Source: Acidobacteriota bacterium (GTDB lineage: Bacteria; Pseudomonadota; Alphaproteobacteria; Caulobacterales; Hyphomonadaceae). From it: DNA of 26,901 nt. This document shows, in pieces, positions 6,764 to 15,285 of this stretch. Both the position numbers and the translations under genes were made by a program. The stretch lies in NCBI GenBank assembly GCA_016712445.1, contig JADJRB010000006.1:1-26901 (forward strand), given 5' to 3'. Every line of letters starts with the position of its first letter. The first letter of the stretch is position 1. The notes under the pieces were generated by a model. It was given only the letters and a program-made list of their open reading frames with translations. It ran no database searches and was not told the origin of the DNA.

Positions 6764-8818
6764 TTATCGCGTTCCGCCGCCAGCGGCAGCACCGCCCGCA
6801 GCAATCAGCGCATCAATATCGGTGTATGGACGCAGCGGGCTGTATGCGTTACGGGCCGCCGCAGCCTGCCCAGGCGCGCGCATGGCTTTCACCAGCATCC
6901 CGCCGCCCGGGAAGCCCTTAAGTATCTGTTCGACATATGCAAACGCCCGCTCCGCTGTGCCAGAAGAGCGACCTAGCATGCCTTTCGACACAACGCTGTC
7001 CAAGGTCTGTGCGGCGCGGCCAAGTGCAGCAAGCTCTTCTGGCTCGTAAAGCTCTCGCATCATCGATGATCGATTTCGAAGCGATGACCGCAGGTTTGCA
7101 ACGATAGCTTGCGGCCCAAGCGGTTCGCCTGCCGAATTGGTCACCATCTTCTGCAACACGGCAGATTTAAGCTCGCCCCATGCCGGGTTCATTGGGCCTT
7201 CGGCAGGCTTCAATGCGGCTTTCATCTTCTTCACGAACTGTGCGCCACTGACCTTGCTGACCTGTGCGGCGCCTAGTGCGGCTTGCGCCAGTTCCTCGGG
7301 CGTTTTCTTGCCGGCGAGCAACTGCGCGACCAGCTTTCCGCCGACATCGTCCTTCCCTCCCGCTTCGAATCGGCGCCCAAGCACTGCACGAGCGTCACGG
7401 GCAGACTTCATGGCCTGAATCACTGACGGATCGCCGCCAATAACCGCATTCTCGGCCAGCCCATCAAACCACTGGTCGAATTCGTTTTTGATCGTCATCA
7501 GAACCTTGCGATCAGTCGGATTCGACGCCGTGCCGATGGCGTTGTTGATCCGCTGCCGCTCGGTCTCGATTGCCTTGATCGTGACGGCTGAAGTTTTCTC
7601 CGGAAGATCGGCAACCTTCCCTTCGATGATCTTCAACACGCGCGCTGACGACGGCGTAAGCTGGTCGTCGACGGCAAATGCCGACGTAGCCGCTCGCAAT
7701 CGGTCAGGAAGCGCGCGAACGGACGCCGCGTCTACCTTGGCGCCCTTTTCTGCGACGCGGCCGTAAAGGTCGGCAACGACGCCCTTCTGCGCAGCCTGTT
7801 CCGCCTGCGCAAGTCGCGCGATTCGGTCGAACGCATCGCCAGTCGTTGCCGCAGGTTCGCCGCCTGCCATCTTGGCGCGCGCGGCGTTGAAATAGTCCGT
7901 GATCGCCTGACGGTTCTGGTCGTCTATGCCGCGCATGAACTGCCCGGCGGTCGAATCAGACGCCCGCAGCATTTCCTCTCGGCGCAACGCGCCGTAATCA
8001 CCGGTTTTCTGGCCTTGGGTCAGTTTCAGGCCCATTTCTGACTCTGCGACAACAGACTCCGGCGATGCGCCGGCCTGGATTTCCTTCCATCGCGCAGCCA
8101 CAGCGCGCGCTTGGTCGTCTGTTGGGTTGGCGATGCCAAGCTGCTTTGCGAGCTCGCGCCCGGCGGCAAGCGTATTGCCTTTTCCGAACATCGCCTTGAT
8201 TTTGTCAGTCGCTGCCCCGACCAATCGCCCAAGAAAAGGCGCAGCAAGCTCTCCAACAGCACCGCCAGCCGCAGTGGTAGCCAGCCGGAGCGGGTCGATT
8301 TCCTCTTTCCCTGCCGCAGTCAGCTGCAACGCGGCGTCGGTCGCACCGGAAGCCCCTGCCGCAACCGCCATTTTTCCGGGAAGCGTCGTCGCCATCCCGG
8401 CAGCGCGTCCGGCAGGCAGGAATGCCAACGTGTTTCCGACCGCGGCAGCGACTTCATGCCCTTGGACACCGGGCTTGTTCATGGCGAATCGCTCGCCGTT
8501 CGGCAATTCCAGAACTTCGTAGCCCTTGGCGTCCTTGACGACCTTGGCGCCCGGCGCAACCTTCTGCAGTGCCCGCGCTACATCCTCGTAATTCCCGAAA
8601 ATGTCGGCTGCCGCTGGTCGTATCGAGTTCAAAAACGACTCGCCGCCGCTTTGTCCGGTAGCTTTCGCGAATTCGTCAGAAAATCCCCACGTACCACCGA
8701 CCGTCGGAAGATCTTCTGCGCTGAATTGCGGCGCTTGCTGCGCGATCACATCCGAAAGGCGCATGCGCCCCGTTGCTGGCGCAGCGCCGCCGCTGATCAG
8801 TTCCGAGAGCTTAGGCAT
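6764..8818 (-). CDS. Large internal virion / DNA-ejection protein candidate
   Basis: A 684-aa protein, the second largest in the window. It is Ala-rich and mostly helical. The N-terminus (MPKLSELISGGAAPATGRMR) resembles a short cargo segment. A hydrophobic Gly/Ala-rich region at about 127-215 (VAAAVGNTLAFLPAGRAAGM, LATTAAGGAVGELAAPFLGR) could insert in or perturb membranes. Long charged helices follow to the C-terminus, which ends in a Gly/Ala-rich tail. Podoviruses eject several such proteins (the gp7/gp16/gp20 set of P22, gp14-16 of T7) to build a trans-envelope channel. The start overlaps the upstream stop as TAATG, implying coupled translation. No peptidoglycan hydrolase motif was recognised. 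Confidence 0.7.
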   Translation of the reverse strand: MPKLSELISGGAAPATGRMRLSDVIAQQAPQFSAEDLPTVGGTWGFSDEFAKATGQSGGESFLNSIRPAAADIFGNYEDVARALQKVAPGAKVVKDAKGYEVLELPNGERFAMNKPGVQGHEVAAAVGNTLAFLPAGRAAGMATTLPGKMAVAAGASGATDAALQLTAAGKEEIDPLRLATTAAGGAVGELAAPFLGRLVGAATDKIKAMFGKGNTLAAGRELAKQLGIANPTDDQARAVAARWKEIQAGASPESVVAESEMGLKLTQGQKTGDYGALRREEMLRASDSTAGQFMRGIDDQNRQAITDYFNAARAKMAGGEPAATTGDAFDRIARLAQAEQAAQKGVVADLYGRVAEKGAKVDAASVRALPDRLRAATSAFAVDDQLTPSSARVLKIIEGKVADLPEKTSAVTIKAIETERQRINNAIGTASNPTDRKVLMTIKNEFDQWFDGLAENAVIGGDPSVIQAMKSARDARAVLGRRFEAGGKDDVGGKLVAQLLAGKKTPEELAQAALGAAQVSKVSGAQFVKKMKAALKPAEGPMNPAWGELKSAVLQKMVTNSAGEPLGPQAIVANLRSSLRNRSSMMRELYEPEELAALGRAAQTLDSVVSKGMLGRSSGTAERAFAYVEQILKGFPGGGMLVKAMRAPGQAAAARNAYSPLRPYTDIDALIAAGGAAAGGGTR

Positions 8819-9825
8819 TACGGGATTTCCTCAACGTCCGGGTCGTCCGGAGAACCGCCGGTAACGCGGTATCGCTTGCCATTCAACTCGATGACTTGAC
8901 CGACTTGGTACTGGCCCACGGCAGGAGTGTCGACATTCACCGCCATCGGCGGCACGAAACCGCGCAAGCCGCCTTTTTCGGCCGCGTACTTGTCGGCAGC
9001 CTGATAGGTCGACTGCGCGTTCTGCGCGCCCTTCTTGATCAGCCCGAGAACGACCTGATTCGCGCGCGGGTCCATGCCGAACGAAGGCACGGATTGTTCA
9101 AGCATGCGGCGGTCGCTGTCAGACAGCGCGCCTTTCATCTTCCCGGCAAGGTCCAGAACCATCCGGTTCGTGGCCGCTTGGAAGGTCTGCATGTTCGCGC
9201 CGGCTTCGGTGCCGAAATACTGCCCGGCCATGGCAAGCGCCTGCGGAATCGCGCCGGTCTGCGCCTTGTTCAGCACGTTTTCGATGACGCCAACCTGATC
9301 GAGCGTTTGCGCCGCGGTTGTGGCCGAATCACGCAGCGCACCAAAATACGCTGCGTCTTTCTTGTCAAGCTCTTTCTGGAACTGGGTCGGCGCCGGAGCG
9401 TTTCCGCTGACGTTGACTTGGGTTCGACCTGCCGCTCGCAACGCTTGCTGCGCTTGTAGGTATTCGGGCACCTTTTCGACCGAGCCAGTAGTCGGGTCGA
9501 CCCAAAATCCGTCGACGAATTTGCGCTGATTTTTTTCAGGATTCAACAACGGGTCCGCGGCCTCGCTGCGTCGACGCCCGAGGCTTAGCTCATACGCCGC
9601 TTGTTCATCCCGCGCCGCCTGCTCGCGTTCGGCCATCTGCCGGCGCGAATCCTCCTCCAACTGGCGAGCCAGCGCGTCCGCGATGCGTTCGTCACCGCGC
9701 TTGGCGAGTTTCTTGCCGCCCCACGCCTGCGCGACCTGCGCGAGCACGCCAAGCCAGCCGGAATTCGGCGCGTAACCGGCATTCATCATCTGGCCGGCCA
9801 TGTCCAAGTCGCGCTGTCCTGCCAT
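8818..9825 (-). CDS. Virion protein with disputed 5' end
   Basis: A 335-aa protein when read from the ATG at 9825. It is helical and Ala/Gln-rich, with a charged stretch at about 40-90 (DERIADALARQLEEDSRRQM) and KGALSDSDRRMLEQSVPSFG near 233-252. The C-terminus is a small beta domain (VGQVIELNGKRYRVTGGSPD). The ATG at 9825 has no ribosome-binding site. A strong GGGAGG lies 7 bases before a GTG at 9925 (with an ATG at 9919), and removing one base from a seven-base homopolymer at 9904-9910 would join that start to this frame. The real protein is therefore probably ~30 residues longer. It is likely an internal or ejection protein by position. Confidence 0.7.
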   Translation of the reverse strand: MAGQRDLDMAGQMMNAGYAPNSGWLGVLAQVAQAWGGKKLAKRGDERIADALARQLEEDSRRQMAEREQAARDEQAAYELSLGRRRSEAADPLLNPEKNQRKFVDGFWVDPTTGSVEKVPEYLQAQQALRAAGRTQVNVSGNAPAPTQFQKELDKKDAAYFGALRDSATTAAQTLDQVGVIENVLNKAQTGAIPQALAMAGQYFGTEAGANMQTFQAATNRMVLDLAGKMKGALSDSDRRMLEQSVPSFGMDPRANQVVLGLIKKGAQNAQSTYQAADKYAAEKGGLRGFVPPMAVNVDTPAVGQYQVGQVIELNGKRYRVTGGSPDDPDVEEIP

Positions 9826-9856
9826 CAGGTCAGCGTTGATATTCGGATACCCGCCA

Positions 9857-9925
9857 GCCCGGGCGGGCCCGGCCGCGCCGGGCGGGCCCCGCCCGGGGCC
9901 CCCGGGGGGGGTTCGGCATGAACAC
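9857..9925 (-). other. Extreme GC palindromic tract with G7 run at the 5' end of the virion gene
   Basis: From about 9857 to 9910 the sequence is made only of G and C, in nested palindromes (GGGCCCGG, CCCGGGGCCCC), and ends in GGGGGGG at 9904-9910. With the existing length, the GTG at 9925/ATG at 9919 reads into a TGA at 30-32 bases past 9860. With one base fewer it would read MPNPPGGPGRGPPGAAGPAR and then continue in frame into the 335-aa protein. This fits a sequencing or assembly indel in a strong hairpin, or a slippage-prone 5' end. Confidence 0.6.
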
Positions 9926-9938
9926 GGTTCAACCTCCC

Positions 9939-10415
9939 TTATTGCGCACCGAATCCAGCCGGCGCGGTAAGCACCGGGCTGCCAGGCTGCGTCAGCCGGC
10001 CCGGTTTCTGTTGCAGGCCTTGTACCGCAGACTGAAGGTCGTTCGTCATCTGCTGAGGAACGATAGGCGGCGACTGTTGCATGCCGCCGCGCGGCGCCTG
10101 CGGGCGCGTCATCGGGCCGCCCATGCCACCCAGCATCGGTTTCGCCATCGGTCGGCCTCCCATGCCACGACGGCCGCGCGCTTGCATCATCGCCTCTGCG
10201 AACTTGTCGTAACGGTTCTGGTTCGGGCGCTGCGCCTGTGGCCTCAGGTTGTTCATAGGCTGCGACGGCGCCGGGAATGTCTGTGGCTGCTCCATCGGCG
10301 CCGGCATGCCGAAGCCACCAAGATCATTGGCTGGCGTCCCGAATGAACCTTGCGGCCCGCGGTCCATCTGGCCCTGAATGATGCCGGGCGTCTGCCCGTA
10401 GGATCGTGCGAACAT
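9939..10415 (-). CDS. Low-complexity Gln/Met/Pro/Gly-rich virion protein
   Basis: A 158-aa protein dominated by Pro, Gln, Gly and Met (GGFGMPAPMEQPQTFPAPSQ, MGGPMTRPQAPRGGMQQSPP). One short helical island contains KFAEAMMQARG. It has no membrane segment and no cysteine. Disordered proteins of this kind are frequent among podovirus internal and neck accessory proteins. The ATG at 10415 has GGAG eight bases upstream and lies three bases after the stop of the PAPS-reductase-like gene. A GGGAGG for the next gene follows its stop. Function unknown. Confidence 0.65.
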   Translation of the reverse strand: MFARSYGQTPGIIQGQMDRGPQGSFGTPANDLGGFGMPAPMEQPQTFPAPSQPMNNLRPQAQRPNQNRYDKFAEAMMQARGRRGMGGRPMAKPMLGGMGGPMTRPQAPRGGMQQSPPIVPQQMTNDLQSAVQGLQQKPGRLTQPGSPVLTAPAGFGAQ

Positions 10416-10417
10416 GG

Positions 10418-11230
10418 TCAGTGCTCCAGTTGTCGGAGCGGCAGCCGCCCCGGAATTGTCGTCTTGATGCGGTTGTGTTCAGCAACTAACGCTGCGACAT
10501 TTTCGGAAATTGATGCCGCAGCGTAAGCTACTCTGTCGCGTAGGGTTTCAAGCTTGCTTGGCTCGTGTCTTTCAACATATGCCGAGCGATCGAATTCCGT
10601 CAAATACGCAGGGCATGTAACGCAGTCGATGTTACTCCGGCCGTAGCGATAATAGGCCGGCTCTGTCGCTCCGATTTCTGCCAAATATTCTACGACATCG
10701 GCATCTGCCCATTCGTTGATTGGGAACATAATTTCAACGCCAGAGAGAACGTTGTCATATCCCTGTTTCACGTTTGGCTGTAACGCGTCCGAATTCTTCT
10801 GGCCTCGAATCCACAGAGTGAACCCATGCGCCATCATGTAGTCCGCCATCGGCTGCCAGATGACGCGCGCGCAGCACTGATACCGGCCTTGTGCGCGGGG
10901 TGATGCTGGGTGCATGCCAGTTCCGAACGGCTGGTGCGGCGGCGGAGTAAGGTCGAGAGGAATCCCGAAGTCGCGAATGACTGACGGTTGGTCAGATTTC
11001 ATGTGCAAAAAGCTAGGAACCGTCTCGGCAATGCGTCGCATCTGCTCGTGCGTCTCAACCGGCGCGTCACCCGTGTCCAGCCATGCGACCGTGATCCGAT
11101 TCCAGTACGGACGCAACACATGCAGCGTCGCAAGGGAGTCCTTGCCGCCGCTGATCTGCAGGCAGGCCTTCGCGTGACGCGACAACGCCGCCTCAATCGC
11201 GTTAGTGTCTATGGCAAACTTAGCGCCCAT
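10418..11230 (-). CDS. PAPS/APS-reductase-family enzyme with Fe-S cysteine motif
   Basis: A 270-aa protein with the PP-loop ATP-pyrophosphatase motif SGGKDS at 27-32. It carries the paired cysteines C119-C120 and the later C203-X2-C206. This CC-X82-CxxC spacing is the pattern that holds a [4Fe-4S] cluster in assimilatory APS reductases, and related clusters occur in DndC of DNA phosphorothioation. The C-terminal redox-active ECGLH-type motif of CysH is not visible, so plain sulphate assimilation is not assured. The start ATG overlaps the upstream stop as TGATG. It sits between virion genes in the late operon, which is an odd place for a sulphur enzyme. Candidate roles are sulphur transfer to nucleic acid or sulphur metabolism; neither is shown. 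Confidence 0.8.
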   Translation of the reverse strand: MGAKFAIDTNAIEAALSRHAKACLQISGGKDSLATLHVLRPYWNRITVAWLDTGDAPVETHEQMRRIAETVPSFLHMKSDQPSVIRDFGIPLDLTPPPHQPFGTGMHPASPRAQGRYQCCARVIWQPMADYMMAHGFTLWIRGQKNSDALQPNVKQGYDNVLSGVEIMFPINEWADADVVEYLAEIGATEPAYYRYGRSNIDCVTCPAYLTEFDRSAYVERHEPSKLETLRDRVAYAAASISENVAALVAEHNRIKTTIPGRLPLRQLEH

Positions 11231-12264
11231 CACATCACCATGATGGCGACAGACGCGATGCCACCGATCGCGCTATTCGTTCCGCTTGCCGATGCAGCCT
11301 GCGCGCCATACGCGGCCTGCTGGCCCTGCTGTTGCATCTGGTATGGCGTCACCGCGTCAACCTGCACAGGGCTACCTTGAGGCGTCATGCCGAACAACTG
11401 CAACGCGCGCTGATAGTCCTGCTGACTCAGTCCGGCGTTGAACTGCTGACCGGCGAAATCACGATCCAGCAACCCGAGCATGTTCTGGTAATCAGCCTGA
11501 CCGGACTGCAGTCCGAACTGATCATTCCACTGTTGCTGCCCGAACCCGAACTGGCGGTCCCATTGATTCGCGGCGGTGCCGGCCTGCTCGCGCTGGAATG
11601 CCAACTGATCGATGAAATTCTGTCGCCCGATTTCCGCAGCACTCGCCGCCGCGTTACCGGAATTCGTGGCAATCTGAATGTTTGCCGCGTTGCCCTCGCG
11701 CGCCTGCATCAGGGCGTTCGCAAGCTGCGACTCGCGGTAGCTCTGGCCGAATGCCTGCTCCTGCGCCGCCAAGCCCTGTTGGAGCGCCTGCGCGCGTGCG
11801 GACGCATAGGCGTCGTTCTTGTTTTCTTCGAATCCAGCCACGGCCGCATCGTAAGCCTGCGTCCCGGGCTGGAACCCACGGTTGATCAACTGTTGCTCGA
11901 GCGACGCGCGTTGCTGTTGAAACTGCGGATCAAGCCGGCGCGTGGCCTCGCCATAAACCTGGTCCTGGAACTGCTGAAACGAGTTCAGCGTCGGATTGCC
12001 GACCTGCACGTCTACCGGATCGATCGGATTCGGCGATGCGTTGCCAGCGCCGGCCGTGCCAGCGGTTCCGCTTGGCGCCGTGTTCGTCATCGGCGTCGAA
12101 ACCTGCGGCTGACCGGCACCGGCAGTGGGTGCGCCAGTAGGATTCGCGGCGAGCGACTGGCTGCGGCCGCTCGCAAGATTCGCGCGCTGACCCGCCGACA
12201 AACGCGGTGCGCCGGTCGTGTTCTGGAACTGCGGCCCAAGGCCGACGTTATTCGTGCGCGGCAT
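11230..12264 (-). CDS. Gln-rich internal virion protein candidate
   Basis: A 344-aa protein. Residues 1-90 are a disordered Ala/Gly/Pro/Thr stretch. From ~90 a long Gln/Ala-rich helical region (FQQFQDQVYGEATRRLDPQF, LEQQLINRGFQPGTQAYDAA) continues through repeated FGQQQW / FGLQSGQ segments. The last ~20 residues are small and hydrophobic (SAIGGIASVAIMVM), perhaps membrane-active. The block RRLDP.F...R..LE.QL.NRG.QPGT.AYDAA recurs in many phage virion proteins thought to be ejected or tail-associated. The ATG at 12264 has GAGGG about eight bases upstream. Role inferred. Confidence 0.7.
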   Translation of the reverse strand: MPRTNNVGLGPQFQNTTGAPRLSAGQRANLASGRSQSLAANPTGAPTAGAGQPQVSTPMTNTAPSGTAGTAGAGNASPNPIDPVDVQVGNPTLNSFQQFQDQVYGEATRRLDPQFQQQRASLEQQLINRGFQPGTQAYDAAVAGFEENKNDAYASARAQALQQGLAAQEQAFGQSYRESQLANALMQAREGNAANIQIATNSGNAAASAAEIGRQNFIDQLAFQREQAGTAANQWDRQFGFGQQQWNDQFGLQSGQADYQNMLGLLDRDFAGQQFNAGLSQQDYQRALQLFGMTPQGSPVQVDAVTPYQMQQQGQQAAYGAQAASASGTNSAIGGIASVAIMVM

Positions 12265-12275
12265 GTCGTCGGCCC

Positions 12276-12689
12276 TCAGTCAAACGAACCGGTGCCATCC
12301 GCGCCGCCGCCCACCTTAGGCATGGGCAACGGTTTCGCCAGCGTCGACGGCTTGGCATTTCCGCGGCCGCCGCTGCCGGCGACCTGTGCGCCGACGCCGC
12401 CGCCTTGGCCGTACCGGTTGCCGACCCGGTTCATGATGCCGCCGAGGATCTGTTCCATGCCTGCCGGTGCCTGATAACCGGGCGTCGACTGGCCGGCGCG
12501 CTGAATCAGACTCTGCGCCAGCGCGGTCATTTCCGGGCTGTAGGACGTTTCCAGCGTCGTTGAACCATTCGGTCCGGTCTGGTACGTCTGCGATCCGAAT
12601 GGGGTCTTGATCCCGACGCGGTTTGCCTGCGTCTGCGCACGGATGATTTCCGTAGGGTTTGGCGCCGCGGGTGCCTTGGGTTTCTTCAT
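12276..12689 (-). CDS. Small basic, glycine-rich late protein
   Basis: A 137-aa protein. The ATG at 12689 is chosen over a longer frame because it overlaps the upstream TGA as ATGA and has GAGGT seven bases before it. The N-terminus is Lys/Pro/Ala-rich (KKPKAPAAPN). The middle has a beta-type stretch (KTPFGSQTYQTGPNGSTTLE), then a helix (EMTALAQSLIQRAG), and the C-terminal third is Gly-rich. It probably belongs with the next gene in a virion-internal set. No family is recognised. Confidence 0.65.
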   Translation of the reverse strand: MKKPKAPAAPNPTEIIRAQTQANRVGIKTPFGSQTYQTGPNGSTTLETSYSPEMTALAQSLIQRAGQSTPGYQAPAGMEQILGGIMNRVGNRYGQGGGVGAQVAGSGGRGNAKPSTLAKPLPMPKVGGGADGTGSFD

Positions 12690-13114
12690 CGCTCGACCTC
12701 GGTCGTTCGGTTCTGGTCGCCGGGTAGCCATCGGCATTCGCGCCGCAGCATTCCGAATATCAGCACGTTCGCGCCTTCGAATGCTTCGCGCAACGTGCCC
12801 TCATGCGTGAATCCGATCCGGGCAGACAGGGCGAGCATGGCCGTGTTGTCTGCGCGTATCCTGATCGTGAGCCTATCACATCCAAGCTGGTGGAATACAT
12901 ACCGCGCGCAGGATCGCAGCAACGCCCGGGTCAGTCCGCCCGGCGTCGCCCACAACATCCCCTCGATGTCGCCGTCGCGCCATCCGGAGAACCCGAACAC
13001 GGCGGCAGGCGTCCCGTTGTCGGTCAGCGCCGCGAAACACATCGTCTCGGGATCAACCTCACCGCCGAGCGCCGCCGACAGCAACGGTATCCACTCACGG
13101 CCGGCGACGATCAC
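12686..13114 (-). CDS. GNAT-family N-acetyltransferase
   Basis: A 142-aa protein matching the C-terminal half of the GNAT fold. A beta strand is followed by the acetyl-CoA-binding helix region (GGLTRALLRSCARYVFHQLG), then LTIRIRADNTAMLALSARIG and FTHEGTLREAF, the usual RADN-x-A-x-x-L-x-x-R-x-GF-x-x-EG block. GNAT enzymes transfer acetyl from acetyl-CoA to amines on proteins or small molecules. The start is a GTG overlapping the portal stop as GTGA. The gene is wedged between the portal and virion-protein genes, suggesting late expression and perhaps modification of a virion or host protein. The substrate cannot be read from sequence. Confidence 0.8.
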   Translation of the reverse strand: MIVAGREWIPLLSAALGGEVDPETMCFAALTDNGTPAAVFGFSGWRDGDIEGMLWATPGGLTRALLRSCARYVFHQLGCDRLTIRIRADNTAMLALSARIGFTHEGTLREAFEGANVLIFGMLRRECRWLPGDQNRTTEVER

Positions 13115-15222
13115 TGACGGCGAATCCCAGCGGGCGCGACGACAGCCACGTCGACGACATCGGGCGTCATCACGCGATCCATGATCTCCATCGTGCGCGC
13201 GTTGTCCAGCTCGTTCTGCGCCTGCGCGCGCTGCGCCTCGGTCATCACGCGCTGTTGATCGTTGCCGACCTTGGTCGCGTCGGCCTGCGCCTTGGCCATG
13301 TCTGCTTGCATCTTGGCCTGGTCGGTCGATTGCAGCTGTTTCTGCAGCTCGGCGTTCTGCGCCTGCGCCTGCTCAAGCTGCTGCTGCAATTCCTGCGTCT
13401 GCTGCTGCATCTGAGACAGCTGCTGCATCGAATTCGGCAACGTCTCAATCACGTCCTCAAATGTACGGCCGGCGCGCGGGAATGCGGCCAGCGCGAACTT
13501 GAGAACCGCCATACCCAAGTCAGCCGGCATCTGACCTCCCTGCATCGCCGGGATGAAGTTCTGAATGAATGGCGTGAACTGTTGCAAGAATTCGAGACGG
13601 TCGGACTTTTCCTGCGCTTCGTCCTGCGCAATCGTGCTGTCGGTCTCGACATCGATGGCGTAGCAGCGCGACAGGTCGCTACGTATCGTTTCCTGCTGTT
13701 CCGGCGTGAGTTCGATACCTGACTGTTGCGCGATCTGCACCGGGTCGAAATGCTCCGCGATGATTTCAGCCATGATCCGGAACGTATCGCGGTAGTGCGA
13801 CTGTACCGCCTGCTGTTTCCGACTCAGGCGCACGTTCGCCCACTGGCCTTTCAACGCCTGTGCGGATGCCGTCTCGCTGGCCTGCGATGCGCCGCGCACG
13901 ATGTCGGCAATACCGGTGATTTCGTAGAGTTCGGCCTTGGCGCGCTCGCGCTCCTGAGTCAGTGCCGCGACCGTTGCGACGCGGTCATCGTTCGAATCCC
14001 ACAGCACGGGCGACGCCATGCCGGAGTCCTTCAACTTCATCGCCAGTGCGTTGACCGGCACGAACGCATTGTCGTCAACCTGCACGAGCTTCGACAGTTC
14101 ATCGACCATCGTCGGGTCGTAATACCCGCGCACCTTGATCTGTTCCACAATCGACTTGATGCGCCCGATCAATCGGTTGATCTCATCGCACAAATTTCGA
14201 ATCCGCGAATACTCCGGCTGCGGAATCAGCTCGCCAGAGACCACATCCATGATCATCGGGCGCGCGCACGGGAAGAAACCCTCAAGCCCGAGCGCGTCGT
14301 CATCGATGCGGAACAGCTCAGGGAAATCAGGCGCAAGCCACACGATTTGCCGGCGTTTCTTGTTCCACACCTTGATGATGCGGAACTGCTGTGTATACAC
14401 CTGCGCGCGCAACTTCTGCTGTGTGCTGTCAGACGACAACGACCCGCTCGTTTTCGATCCGGCCACGTCGACGCCGAACTCTTCCTTGATCTTGCTGCCC
14501 GACATGAAAATGTCGACAGCGATCCACGTCACGTCCTCCCAGTCCTTGACCGGCTCCCAGTGGAAATTGACGTAGGGCACATACTCCGGCATCACCGACT
14601 GTGAGACGATGATTTTCTCCATCACCTCGACCATGACGGGCTCGCCGTCTTCGCCGGGTTCTTCGGCCTCTTCCATCAGCGGCGAGCCATCGATGGGCGA
14701 AATCGCCGGGCGCTCTGTCGTCTTCGTGTCCAGGTACAGCAGGTCAACACCGAGCCCGGCCACGAGGAATTCCGTGACCGCGCGCGTCCAGTGGTCCGAG
14801 TAAGGCCCCATGTCCAGCTGATATTCGATGCAGCGCTCAATCGCCATCGCGATCTGGCTGTCTGAATTCCCCATCGTCTGCGGAACAGGTTGCGCGCCGC
14901 CTTGCTCCGGCCCGGGCTGCGGATTCTGTGCCGGCGGCTTGGCGTATCGGCGGCGGACCTCGGGTTTCGGCAGCCGGTTGAAAATCGCCGCTGACGTGAT
15001 CTGCGTGTTGGCCCAGAAAATCGGATACAGGACAGGCTGGTTCGTGTCCTCGCGATTCTTGGACTCATACTCGCGCATGGCTTCGGCAGCCTTGTCGCGG
15101 AACGGCTTGTGCGCCTGTTCTTCCCGGCGAATTCGCTGTAGCCACCGCTCGCGCTCGCGATTCTCGACGGGCGCGCCAACGCCGGCCGCTTGCTTCAACG
15201 TGTTGCCCGTCATGCCCGCCAT
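13111..15222 (-). CDS. Portal protein, large podovirus (P22-like) type
   Basis: A 703-aa protein starting at MAGMTG: the ATG at 15222 has GAGG eight bases upstream, whereas the longer GTG start has none. The N-terminal part (KPFRDKAAEAMREYESKNRE, ~35-54) and WANTQITSAAIFNRLPKPEV resemble portal wing/clip segments. A central region has IRNLCDEINRLIGRIKSIVE. The last ~150 residues form a Gln-rich coiled coil (QMQQQTQELQQQLEQAQAQN), like the long barrel of P22-type portals. It follows the large terminase, as expected. It would form the dodecameric channel at one capsid vertex through which DNA is packaged and ejected. Confidence 0.9.
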   Translation of the reverse strand: MAGMTGNTLKQAAGVGAPVENRERERWLQRIRREEQAHKPFRDKAAEAMREYESKNREDTNQPVLYPIFWANTQITSAAIFNRLPKPEVRRRYAKPPAQNPQPGPEQGGAQPVPQTMGNSDSQIAMAIERCIEYQLDMGPYSDHWTRAVTEFLVAGLGVDLLYLDTKTTERPAISPIDGSPLMEEAEEPGEDGEPVMVEVMEKIIVSQSVMPEYVPYVNFHWEPVKDWEDVTWIAVDIFMSGSKIKEEFGVDVAGSKTSGSLSSDSTQQKLRAQVYTQQFRIIKVWNKKRRQIVWLAPDFPELFRIDDDALGLEGFFPCARPMIMDVVSGELIPQPEYSRIRNLCDEINRLIGRIKSIVEQIKVRGYYDPTMVDELSKLVQVDDNAFVPVNALAMKLKDSGMASPVLWDSNDDRVATVAALTQERERAKAELYEITGIADIVRGASQASETASAQALKGQWANVRLSRKQQAVQSHYRDTFRIMAEIIAEHFDPVQIAQQSGIELTPEQQETIRSDLSRCYAIDVETDSTIAQDEAQEKSDRLEFLQQFTPFIQNFIPAMQGGQMPADLGMAVLKFALAAFPRAGRTFEDVIETLPNSMQQLSQMQQQTQELQQQLEQAQAQNAELQKQLQSTDQAKMQADMAKAQADATKVGNDQQRVMTEAQRAQAQNELDNARTMEIMDRVMTPDVVDVAVVAPAGIRRQ

Positions 15223-15285
15223 CGTGTCACCCTCGGTCGAATACGCGAATCTTACCACCGCCGGCCGCGCCAGCCGCGTCGGACC

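Noticed and set aside
10418..11230. Complete DNA phosphorothioation (dnd) system
   Set aside because: A DndC-like enzyme alone does not make the system; no DndB, DndD, DndE or nuclease partner is visible.
11332..12474. Long plus-strand frame of about 380 codons
   Set aside because: Leu/Arg-rich antisense shadow of the Gln-rich virion protein, with no ribosome-binding site or motif.
15223..15285. Promoter or terminator between large terminase and portal
   Set aside because: The 63-base gap is GC-rich with only a weak stem and no clear -10/-35 pair.
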